A stretch of 64,000 nt of DNA from Centrapalus pauciflorus (lineage: Eukaryota; Streptophyta; Magnoliopsida; Asterales; Asteraceae). Positions within the stretch are counted from its first letter, which is position 1, and each line of letters begins with the position of its first letter. The stretch spans positions 438,932 through 502,931 of the forward strand of contig JAANYP010004771.1 in assembly GCA_020465985.1 (NCBI GenBank), read 5' to 3'. The position numbers and the translations under genes were made by a program. Shown here piece after piece: positions 23,402 through 33,719 of the stretch. The notes below the pieces were generated by a model. It was not told where the DNA came from, did not search any database, and saw only the letters and a program-made list of their open reading frames with translations.

Positions 23402-24160
23402 CATCATCTTGACCGTTGAAATTAAGTCAAGTTTATTATTAATCATTTAAAATGTTAATGGTGTTAAGAGAGACCCTAACGTTAAAGATTTGACTCCTAT
23501 TGAAGACAAATGTATAGATTAAAAAGTGCAATTTGGTTGTTGTGTTGTTAATGTTTATTTTTCCCATGATTTTAATTTTCAGTTAATTAATTTCAACGTT
23601 TGTTTAAATAACTTCATCTTAATATTATCAATATAATATTTTATTTTTATTTAAATACCATAAGTTAGTGTATCATTAAAATATTACCAAAACATCAACG
23701 TTATGATGTTTTTTATTCAACTTTATTTAAATACTATAATATTTCATCATCTCGACCGTTGAAATTAGGTCAACTTTTAGTATTAACTAATTAAAATGTT
23801 AATGGTGTTAAGAGTAACTCTAAGGTTAAAGGTTTGACACTTTGACTCTTGGTAAAGACAAATGTATAGATTAAAAGGTAGAATTTGATTGTTGACTCCT
23901 GGTGAAGACAAATGTATAGATTAAAAAGTAGAATTTGATTGTTGTGTTGTTACTGCTTATTTTTTCCGTGATTTTAATTTTCTGTTAATTAATTTCAACG
24001 CTTGTTTAAATAACTTGATATTAATATCATCAATATGATATTTAATTTTTATTTAAATACTATAAGTTAGTGTATTATTAAAATATCACTAAAAATTTGT
24101 TTTTTATTCAACTTTATGATGTTTCAATTAACTAAATATTTAAATATTTCATTATTCACT
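23402..24160. repeat. Tandem duplication, two diverged copies of about 340 bp
   Basis: Both copies begin TCATCATCT(T/C)GACCGTTGAAATTA (23402 and 23744) and run through AATGTTAATGGTGTTAAGAG, GACAAATGTATAGATTAAAA and a shared TTTTTATTCAACTTTAT end. The second copy also has an internal repeat of about 55 bp around GACAAATGTATAGATTAAAA (near 23858 and 23909). Non-coding. The LTR element sits at its right edge. Confidence 0.75.
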
Positions 24161-24174
24161 TATATCAAAGTAAC

Positions 24175-26177
24175 TGTAACATCCCACTTTTGGGACGGGG
24201 ACGTGGAATTATGTGATTGGGTTGATTATAATATTATAATTGAGTTGGACCAATTATTGAGTTTTACGTGGAAGTGTCACGTGATAAGATTCTGGGTTAA
24301 CCGGGTGTCGGGATTAAGTTTTAATAAAAGAATATAATTTTGAGAATTATTGATTAAATTGGGATCCGGTGATATAAAGTATTGATTTTGTGATAGTGGG
24401 TTCGGATATTGGGTGTCGAACCGAGTTAGAGGCGAAAACGTATATATTCGTGAGCTCCTTGCTTGTTGCCTTCATTATGTACTTTTCAAAATCCAGAGAT
24501 TGAGATTTCTGTGTGTGTATTTGTGAATTCCAGCTCCTGCTAACCAGAGATTGAAGCCTCGAATCGTGATTAAAGCTTTCAAATTCTTCATCATCACCTT
24601 ACATAGTTTGGAAGTAAGTTTTGAGTTCAATTTTGTGGATTAATTGATGTTAGTTGTTGTTAAAGAGTTGAATTGAGTTTAATTATGTTTTTGGGTAAAT
24701 TCGAGCATGAATCTTTGGCAAAATCGGACAGAAAACGGGTTTGGGAATTGAATTCCCTGGCTGTGCAGAAACAGAGCATATCTGCTACTGTTCGTCCGTG
24801 AGCGCGACCGCGATCCCTTGATCGCGGGCCGCGATGTTCTTGAGATGATCGCAGGCGGTTTGAGCCCGAGCTCGGACCGCGATGTGAGCTCGGCCGAGTT
24901 TGAGGTCAGCGCGGCCGCGACCGCGATAGGGTCAGTGCGGCCGCGATTGGTTGAGTTCGGCCGCGATGCGACTAGGGTTTCGGGTCAGGTTTTCGGGTTC
25001 TGTGGATCATATGTTTGGGTCTTTAGGGTCTCGTGAGTTATTGAGAATTGTATATAAAGCTGTTGGGTTGAGATTGTGATATTGAGAATGCGTCTTTTGG
25101 GTATCTGGGATTGTGTGAGTTGGTTGGGATCGCGTGTTTGAGTGTTCGAGCTGTGTGAGTTGGTTGGGATCTTGTGTTCGAGTATTCGGGTTGTGTAGTT
25201 TGGTAGTTGGGTATCTGGGTTTGAGCGAGTTATCTGAGTATTGTGTTAGAGTTGTTGAGTTATTGAGAAATCGTGTATAGAGCTGTCGGGTTGTGATTGA
25301 GTCATTGAGTTGTGATTGTGATATAGAGTCATTGTGTTATGATTCCAGGGTCTCGAGTTGACAGGGTAGGGAAAGGGCAAGGAACTGAGACCGAGTAGTG
25401 AGACTCCAGGGCAGGTGAGTTTGCATGTTTTTCTGAGATCCTTGTACGATTATTTATTTATACTTGCATGATCTTTTATTGAGCTTCTTTTACGAGATTA
25501 TTACGAGCTTTCTTACGAGCTTTTTATTGAGACACTATCATGCATGTATACTGTGTTATTGTGAACTGTGTTTTACTATATGAGATTTGGGACACACGAA
25601 CTATCGAGTTACTAAACCGTACGGCTGGGCAGGGGTCGGGTCGCTCCCGATTCCCTTTTGAGTCCTGACGACTGCTTTGTGCGGTCTAGGGATTTGGGTA
25701 CGTGGATTCGTCCACACGAGTTGAGTACCTATTTGAGTATCATGTGGGATCTCATATACTTGTTCAGTAGAGAACGCTGAACGTTTTATTATTGAGCTTA
25801 CTTTTATTGAGATTTATAATCGTACACTAACCCTTGCATTCTCACCAGCGTTAGCTGACCCAATGTGTGTTGTTGTGTGTGTGTGTCTCAGGTAATCAGA
25901 GATTTAGTAGGCCTGCTGGACCCAAGTAGAGTTACTGTGACATCTTCGAGGAGTTAGCTGCCTATTTCAGAGGTAGTTATATTTTGGAGAATATTTATGC
26001 GTACTTCGGATAGTGAGTAATATATTCAGGGACTTCCGTGACTTATTTATGTGATTAAAGTTTTAAAACTATCGGGTTTCTGCATGTATGTATTGGGAAT
26101 AGTATAGGGATTATTATATTATATCATTGCTGACGTGGTATTTATGTGGCATTCTGGATGAGTTCGAGGGTGTTACA
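24175..26177 (+). repeat. 5' LTR
   Basis: 2003 bp, TG...CA, with perfect 7-bp terminal inverted repeats (TGTAACA/TGTTACA). By eye it differs from the 3' LTR at only two sites: a G/A near 24198 and an A/G near 24971. It contains the CpG-rich block listed separately. The R/U5 boundary cannot be placed from sequence alone. Confidence 0.95.
24797..24985 (+). promoter_or_regulatory. CpG-rich block inside the LTR
   Basis: About 190 bp with roughly ten repeats of a (G/C)CGCGA(T/C) word, including two GCGGCCGCGA copies, in a genome that is otherwise about two-thirds AT. It is duplicated in the 3' LTR (30530-30718). It could be LTR regulatory sequence or a captured GC-rich segment; the function is unknown. 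Confidence 0.5.
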
Positions 26178-26181
26178 AGCT

Positions 26182-26193
26182 TGGTATCAGAGC
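26182..26193 (+). other. Primer-binding site (initiator tRNA-Met)
   Basis: TGGTATCAGAGC lies 4 nt after the 5' LTR end and is complementary to the 3' end of plant initiator tRNA-Met, the usual primer for plant LTR elements. Confidence 0.92.
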
Positions 26194-26599
26194 CTAGGTT
26201 TAAGAGATTAAGTATCTAGTGGATGCTTAAGCTTAAACCACAGAGTCTAGATCCTTGGATTGTAATCCGAAGTAGAGTATTAAGTGATAAATGAGTAGAG
26301 TATAGAGTTGTGTAGAGTTAATATGTGTTGTTGTTCTTAATGTGCGGGTTAGTTATGGATTGTGAGGGCAGCAGGCCTCAGGGTTATGATTTTAGGGGTG
26401 ATGAGTTTGTGTGTAAGTTTGAGTTGTGTTCGGTATTGAGTCCGATATTGGATGAGCGTTTTCCGGTGCAGTGATCGGGTTGGGATTGGGGAGTGGTGCC
26501 TCCGCCTGAGGGAGGCTAGAGTTCAGGGGCTGGTGCTTCTTCTAGCCAGCTATCGTGAGGGTCCCTTAAGGACTTTATGGCGGGTTATCTTTCTGAGTT

Positions 26600-27516
26600 C
26601 TTTGGAGGAATCGGTGCCTTGAAGGCACTGGATTGGTTGTGAGAGGTTGAAGTTGCTTTTTGGATAGTGTATGTAGATCGAGCTGATAGAGTGAGTGATG
26701 CGTCTTATTTGCTTAAGGGTGGAGCGTTGCGATGATGGAATTTTGTTGAGAGTGCTTGAGGAATTGATGATGTGTACTTGATGACATGGGAGGAGTTCCG
26801 AGTGGAGTTTGAGCTATAGTGTTGCCCCTAGGATGCGAGGTGAGAGTTGGAGTGTGAGTTTATCTTCTTGTAATAAGAATCCATGTCAGTTTAGAAGTAT
26901 ATTAATGTGTTTAATCATAGAGTTTAGTTTGTGCCACGTCAGGTGGCTATTGAGCGGATGGCCAGTATGTTTATTGAGGGTTTGAGATATGATGTTAGGG
27001 AAATTGTGGGGATATTGCGTGACCCCACTTTTGCATTGGCTGTGGAGTGTGCGGGATGTAGAAAGAGGAAGGTGGAGAGGCAGAGAGAACAGCTGGCTTC
27101 CCAGAAACAGCGAATTGAGTCATTGGGCCGAGGTAGAGTACTGGGTTATCGAGGGGATGCTGAGAAAATCGACAGGATGGATGCTTTGAGCAGAGAGGCC
27201 AGATTTCAGTGGATCAACAGGGTCAGGGTAGAGATGGGAGGAGGTCTGAGATTAGTCAGAGTTAGAGTCGAGGTCGGGATCAAGGTCAGAGACAATTGGG
27301 GCAAGGCTAGAGATTGAGTCAGAGTCAGGGCCAGGGTTAGGGAAGTGATGATAGAGGATCTAGGGATTTGAGTAGTAGAATTGAGAGCTCGGTGTTCGGA
27401 GCAAGAGATTGTCAGCAGTGTCATCACCGCCATGCCGGGCCGTGTGCCCCGGAGCACCTGAGATGTTTTCGTTGTGGCCAGTTTGGCCACACTGCTGTTG
27501 CATGTTCATCATAGGA
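26600..27516 (+). pseudogene. Degenerate gag with zinc knuckle
   Basis: Frames with several stops read ADRVSDASYLLKGGA, DDVYLMTWEEFRVEFE and VPRQVAIERMASMFIEGLRYDVREIV, matching the Retrotrans_gag pattern of plant Ty3/gypsy elements. A zinc knuckle with all four ligands survives near 27462-27505 (CFRCGQFGHTAVAC; CX2CX4HX4C), followed by a stop. Several stops are TGA where TGG or CGA would be expected, which fits C-to-T/G-to-A decay. No Gag protein could be made. Confidence 0.8.
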
Positions 27517-28380
27517 GTCATTGTGCTTCCGATGTAGGAAGCTGGAACATATATCATGAGATTGTCCGAGTCTAGGGATGGGATTCCCGGGGGTGAGTTC
27601 GAGTGGGGTCGGGGCGTCAGAGTTGTCGTTAACGCCTCGTGGAGGAGATGGAGTACAGAGGGTCAGAGGTAGAGTATTTGTTTCAGATTATAGCTGAGGA
27701 GGTGGGGAGCCACATAATGTTGTATCTGGTATCTTTATTGAGGCTATGTTCCTTCAATTTGGAGATGCCACCGTTGTCATAGTGGGCCATGTGTGTGTGC
27801 AGATGTTATTGGTGCGGTCAGTGAGAATATACTGCCGCCATGTGTATTATTCATGAGCTGTTGTGATTTGTTGTGGGAGGCCGGGGAATAGGGTGCGAAT
27901 CTGTCCAGAGTCGAGATTAGTGATGTAGGGCGAGAATCCTAGTAGAGTCAGAGTGGAGCCATCGTTACCCGATTATTATGATATTAGAGTACGGGGTCAG
28001 GTCTTTTAAGTGATTGTAGAGGAAATGCGGGATGTTGTTGATGTGATTTTGGGTGTTCCTTTTGAGCTTGCTTTGAATATGTGTCAGTTGTGTAGTGTGT
28101 TGTTGAGCTATGTCTGTGATAAGTGTATGTGTTCTATGGCGTGTGACTACTTCTTTATGTCTGTGACTATGGGATTCAATGATATGGGGGGCAGGGTTGT
28201 TAGGTATGGGACTGTGATGTTTTAGTATATGTGTGAAAGTGAAAAATATATATATTGTGGCGAGCTGAGTTATTGGGATTTCAAAGTTGGAATTTGTGTG
28301 ATGTTAGTGGATCAATCATATTGAGTATGTGAGCTATATAGGTAATCATTGTGAATGTGTTTGTGATATGTTAGTGGATT
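27517..28380 (+). pseudogene. Unrecognised decayed middle of the element
   Basis: Where protease, reverse transcriptase and RNase H normally lie there is less than 1 kb. No DTG/DSG protease, no YVDD or related reverse-transcriptase box, and no RNase H motif were found. A 71-codon frame at 28010-28225 has no domain that I recognise. A deletion of most of pol is inferred. Confidence 0.6.
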
Positions 28381-28850
28381 GATCCTTCTGATAATGGAGT
28401 ACTTCTCGATTAAAGGTCATGTCGACCTTGATTGATGATCTACGGTTAGCTCAGGAGGAGGGACTGAAAGGCGAGAATGTGTAAAGAGAGATGTTAGTTG
28501 GTCAGTCAGAGTTATTGAATAGGGATGATCAAGGATTGATGACCCTTCGTGGTCAAGTATGGGTCCCTCGAGTAGGGAATTTGAGACAGCTGATTCTAGA
28601 TGATTCCCATAAGTCTATATTGTCGATCCATTCAGGTAGCACGAAGATGTACCTAGATCTGCGAGTTCTTCATTGGTGACCAGGGATGAAGAGGGATGTG
28701 GGAAAGTGGATAGAGGCGTGTATAACGTGTTTGAGAGTTAAGAATGAGCAATAGAAGCTACATGGTAGACTTCAGCCATTAGAGATTCTAGAGTGAAAGT
28801 GGTATGATATCACCATGGGCTTTATAGCGAGACTCCCGTGGATTGTTCCA
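28381..28850 (+). pseudogene. Degenerate Ty3/gypsy integrase
   Basis: Reads VWVPRVGNLRQLILDDSHKS, SIHSGSTKMYLDLRVLHW, stop, PGMKRDVGKWIEACITCLRV, then further stops and LHGRLQPLEI. This is the H2C2 integrase zinc-finger segment and the linker before the catalytic core of plant Ty3/gypsy integrases. It is interrupted by at least three in-frame stops. The DDE core beyond it is not recognisable. Confidence 0.82.
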
Positions 28851-29893
28851 TAGTGTGTGTTTGTCCACATCTGTGATATTGCGTTTAGTAATTTGATGGA
28901 GATGTCTTTATAATGTTATGAGTGGATGGGAATATCTTTTATATTAGTGAATCAGAATATCTGTTGTGTTAATTTGAGAGCTGGTCGGCCATAAGTGTTG
29001 ACGTGTTTCTGTGATTAACTCTGTGTTTTCATCTGAGTTATCTGCTTTGTGACTGTTAAGTGAGTAGATAATAGAGCCGCGTCAGTGAATAGAGTTCAGA
29101 GTGATGGTGCATTAGAGATTTGTGGTCGTTAAGTTTCAGTAAATCTGATGCTTATGAGGATTAGTAGTTTTGATGTAGGAATGTGGAGGCTATAGGGAGA
29201 TTAATAGAATAATGGCGAGGAACCGTTATCCCTGGTTGAGGGTTGATGTGTAGGGGTATAGATTGATGTTGATTGTCTTGTGATGGTACTTTCCGAGGCC
29301 ATTCGAGCTATTCGAAGAGCAGTAAGGACTATAACCAGTGTTTGAGGGAGGTTTTGAGTATCTTTTAGTGAGAGAGATTATGTGTGGAGTTCTTGAGGTA
29401 TGAGTATTTGGCCATGAAAGAGACAATTTTAGAGCGAGCGGTGAAGAGTAAGGAAGGGATGAGAGTGGATCCAGTGAGAATTGAGGTCATTGGGAATTGG
29501 AGTTGATTACGTCCGTGTTTGAGTTTAGTGTTTCTTGGGCTTAGTTGAGGAGTTAGAGATGATTCATAGAGACATTCTCGCGCATTGTGAGATCCGTGAC
29601 GATGTTGACGTGTTAGTCTATGTTGGTTGTATGGGTTGAGGAATAGGGGAGTGCCTCATAGGGTTAAAGGATTAGTTAAATAGAGTTTTGATGTGAACGT
29701 TGATAGAAGTTCAGAGGATTTCTTTGTGTTGTAATGTGAGTCTTGTTGTAGGGTTGGGAAGGCGTGCTGATGTAAAGAGGTAAAGTGGTTGCTTGTGTTT
29801 GAGGCAGTGTCAGATTGTAGGTTTGGCTTGGAGACAAGTAATGTGTTTTCGGTTATTAGAGGTTGAGCTAGATTCTGAGGACAGAATCTTTAT
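28851..29893 (+). other. Non-coding 3' internal region of the element
   Basis: G/T-rich, with no readable integrase core, chromodomain or envelope-like frame. Probably decayed pol and the 3' untranslated part of the element. Confidence 0.5.
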
Positions 29894-29905
29894 AAGGAGG
29901 GGAGA
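29894..29905 (+). other. Polypurine tract
   Basis: AAGGAGGGGAGA ends 2 nt before the 3' LTR, the expected position for plus-strand priming. Confidence 0.9.
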
Positions 29906-29907
29906 CT

Positions 29908-31910
29908 TGTAACATCCCACTTTTGGGACGAGGACGTGGAATTATGTGATTGGGTTGATTATAATATTATAATTGAGTTGGACCAATTATTGAGTTTTAC
30001 GTGGAAGTGTCACGTGATAAGATTCTGGGTTAACCGGGTGTCGGGATTAAGTTTTAATAAAAGAATATAATTTTGAGAATTATTGATTAAATTGGGATCC
30101 GGTGATATAAAGTATTGATTTTGTGATAGTGGGTTCGGATATTGGGTGTCGAACCGAGTTAGAGGCGAAAACGTATATATTCGTGAGCTCCTTGCTTGTT
30201 GCCTTCATTATGTACTTTTCAAAATCCAGAGATTGAGATTTCTGTGTGTGTATTTGTGAATTCCAGCTCCTGCTAACCAGAGATTGAAGCCTCGAATCGT
30301 GATTAAAGCTTTCAAATTCTTCATCATCACCTTACATAGTTTGGAAGTAAGTTTTGAGTTCAATTTTGTGGATTAATTGATGTTAGTTGTTGTTAAAGAG
30401 TTGAATTGAGTTTAATTATGTTTTTGGGTAAATTCGAGCATGAATCTTTGGCAAAATCGGACAGAAAACGGGTTTGGGAATTGAATTCCCTGGCTGTGCA
30501 GAAACAGAGCATATCTGCTACTGTTCGTCCGTGAGCGCGACCGCGATCCCTTGATCGCGGGCCGCGATGTTCTTGAGATGATCGCAGGCGGTTTGAGCCC
30601 GAGCTCGGACCGCGATGTGAGCTCGGCCGAGTTTGAGGTCAGCGCGGCCGCGACCGCGATAGGGTCAGTGCGGCCGCGATTGGTTGAGTTCGGCCGCGAT
30701 GCGGCTAGGGTTTCGGGTCAGGTTTTCGGGTTCTGTGGATCATATGTTTGGGTCTTTAGGGTCTCGTGAGTTATTGAGAATTGTATATAAAGCTGTTGGG
30801 TTGAGATTGTGATATTGAGAATGCGTCTTTTGGGTATCTGGGATTGTGTGAGTTGGTTGGGATCGCGTGTTTGAGTGTTCGAGCTGTGTGAGTTGGTTGG
30901 GATCTTGTGTTCGAGTATTCGGGTTGTGTAGTTTGGTAGTTGGGTATCTGGGTTTGAGCGAGTTATCTGAGTATTGTGTTAGAGTTGTTGAGTTATTGAG
31001 AAATCGTGTATAGAGCTGTCGGGTTGTGATTGAGTCATTGAGTTGTGATTGTGATATAGAGTCATTGTGTTATGATTCCAGGGTCTCGAGTTGACAGGGT
31101 AGGGAAAGGGCAAGGAACTGAGACCGAGTAGTGAGACTCCAGGGCAGGTGAGTTTGCATGTTTTTCTGAGATCCTTGTACGATTATTTATTTATACTTGC
31201 ATGATCTTTTATTGAGCTTCTTTTACGAGATTATTACGAGCTTTCTTACGAGCTTTTTATTGAGACACTATCATGCATGTATACTGTGTTATTGTGAACT
31301 GTGTTTTACTATATGAGATTTGGGACACACGAACTATCGAGTTACTAAACCGTACGGCTGGGCAGGGGTCGGGTCGCTCCCGATTCCCTTTTGAGTCCTG
31401 ACGACTGCTTTGTGCGGTCTAGGGATTTGGGTACGTGGATTCGTCCACACGAGTTGAGTACCTATTTGAGTATCATGTGGGATCTCATATACTTGTTCAG
31501 TAGAGAACGCTGAACGTTTTATTATTGAGCTTACTTTTATTGAGATTTATAATCGTACACTAACCCTTGCATTCTCACCAGCGTTAGCTGACCCAATGTG
31601 TGTTGTTGTGTGTGTGTGTCTCAGGTAATCAGAGATTTAGTAGGCCTGCTGGACCCAAGTAGAGTTACTGTGACATCTTCGAGGAGTTAGCTGCCTATTT
31701 CAGAGGTAGTTATATTTTGGAGAATATTTATGCGTACTTCGGATAGTGAGTAATATATTCAGGGACTTCCGTGACTTATTTATGTGATTAAAGTTTTAAA
31801 ACTATCGGGTTTCTGCATGTATGTATTGGGAATAGTATAGGGATTATTATATTATATCATTGCTGACGTGGTATTTATGTGGCATTCTGGATGAGTTCGA
31901 GGGTGTTACA
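29908..31910 (+). repeat. 3' LTR
   Basis: 2003 bp, same length and ends as the 5' LTR; two differences seen. It is followed directly by the target duplication GTAAC (31911-31915). Confidence 0.95.
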
Positions 31911-32329
31911 GTAACTATTACTAGTAACTTGTTTTTGGTAGGGCTGTGTTAGAAATTTTAACATTTTCTTGAATTAGATAATTGATTTTGAACACACTAT
32001 TTTGATAATTATGTTGACTAATTATCACTTATATAAGTTAAAAATTAATATGTTATTCAAAGAATTTTAAAACAACTTATGATAATTAAACATTTTGAGT
32101 TTTTATTTATTTTAAATATTGAGTATTAATTTTAACTAATCAATGGTAAAATCTATTGGTTTATGCTATTATTATTTTTTCATTAAAGTAAAATAACAAA
32201 AAATGGAAAAAAAAACATAACAATAATAAATATGTAATATAATTATACGAATGAGTAATGAACTTTATTTTAAATATATGGATACAAATATGTAATAACC
32301 ATAGTAAATTGTTATTACAAATATGTAAT

Positions 32330-32850
32330 AAACTTTATTTTAAACATGTAAAAACCGGATATCCGAAATTTCGGTTAGTGATTTTATCATCCGAATCCGA
32401 AATTTCGGATATCCAAAAATCAGATATTCGAAAAATCATATTTTAAATTTTTTTAAAATAAATCAAATATTTGTTAAAATATAAATTTATATATCCAAAT
32501 ACATATTAAAGATATATATATCACAAACTAATGTATCCGGAATTATTTTACTCAAAACAACTAAAAAAGATTAAAAAATTAAAATATATAAAATATTAAT
32601 TAATAAATCTATGTTATTAAGATAAAACTAAAAAATATACATTAGATTAATAATAAACACTCAATATTATGTAAATAATCAATGGAAATGATATATAAAA
32701 TTTTTAATATATATATATATTTTTTTGGATTTTCAGATATCCGAAAATTTAGAATTTTACTATCCGAAACCGAAATTTCGGATATCCAGTTTTCAGATCA
32801 GATTTTCAAAATTTTATTTCAGATGCTCGAATTCGAATTTTTATGGACAC
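32330..32850. repeat. Decayed element with GGATATCCGAAATTTCGG-type palindromes
   Basis: Clusters of CCGAAATTTCGGATATCC words occur at both ends (about 32350-32440 and 32735-32800), flanking an AT-rich middle. The arrangement resembles the inverted-word interior of the element at 8123-8821. No clear terminus or target duplication. Confidence 0.45.
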
Positions 32851-33237
32851 TAGTTGATGATTGTACTGTGTGTGCCTCCAAATGAGAATGAGATCTCCTA
32901 TTTATACTCATCTTTAATTTGTCTTCACTCGAGGACACATGGCTCTGTCTCGGCTGCAGTGGACGGTGTAAGGTCGATCGTTGTACTTTATCGGCCATTT
33001 ATCAGATGACAGACCTGACACGTCTAACGATGCCTTTTGTCAGGTTCCATCCCACTATTGAGAAGGCTCCCATGTATTGGTCCAACTGAAAAGGGTGTAC
33101 ACACATAATCACTGAACATATGTGTATTTGATATTCATTTACAAAACTGCTTACACATTACTAAAATATCATACATGTCTTATAATGATAAATTATAAAC
33201 ACATATAAAAATATAGCAAGATTACTTGGAAGAATAT

Positions 33238-33719
33238 AATAAAACTAGGGGTGGGTTCGGTATTGGACCGTACCGAACCGGTATCGATACCGAATTATTA
33301 GTTTCAAAAGAACCGAATACCGAACCGTATAATTTTATATGGTGCCGGTTCTGGGACCGGGTTTTCGGTGCCAGTCACGTATTGGGACCGAATAAGGAAA
33401 AGATATCAAATAACAAACATACATCACCAAATATTGCACCCGAATACCGAATTCCTAATACCGAAAACCGAATATCAAATACCGAATACTGAACAAAGTT
33501 TAATGTTTTAAAGTTACAAATACCGAATTTTAGCTAATTTATATATTCGGTTCAGGATCGGGATATTCGGGATAAATATGGTACCGAAACCGAGAGTACC
33601 GAATACCGAATTTTAGTTAATTTAAAAACCGAGTACCGGACCGAATATATTAATTCGGTATCGGTCGGTACCAGTTCGGGTTCGGGAAATGGTACCCGTC
33701 GCTCACCCCTAAATAAAAC
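33238..33719. mobile_element. hAT-like MITE with 8-bp target duplication (copy 1)
   Basis: The 466-bp element (33246-33711) starts TAGGGGTGGGTTCGG and ends TCGCTCACCCCTA. Its target duplication AATAAAAC is exact at 33238-33245 and 33712-33719. The interior is built from ACCGAAT/ATTCGGT words in both orientations. An 8-bp duplication and TAGGGGTG ends fit the hAT superfamily. The copy at 48624-48921 shares ends and words. Confidence 0.85.

Larger units (their letters stand above)
24170..31915 (+). mobile_element. Complete non-autonomous Ty3/gypsy LTR retrotransposon
   Basis: The element spans 24175-31910 (7736 bp) with a 5-bp target duplication GTAAC at 24170-24174 and 31911-31915. The two LTRs are 2003 bp each, start TGTAACA and end TGTTACA. 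A primer-binding site and polypurine tract are in the expected places. The 3.73-kb interior keeps recognisable Gag, zinc-knuckle and integrase fragments, all broken by stops. Reverse transcriptase and RNase H were not found. The integrase fragment follows the Ty3/gypsy pattern. Because the LTRs are almost identical while the coding part is dead, the copy must have been mobilised in trans. Confidence 0.93.

Noticed and set aside
24818..25036. 72-codon frame, also present at 30551-30769
   Set aside because: It falls in the CpG-rich block of both LTRs; duplication comes from the LTRs and the protein has no known domain.
32258..32885. Frames with SDIRK-type repeats
   Set aside because: They come from the palindromic GGATATCCGAAATTTCGG words of a decayed repeat.
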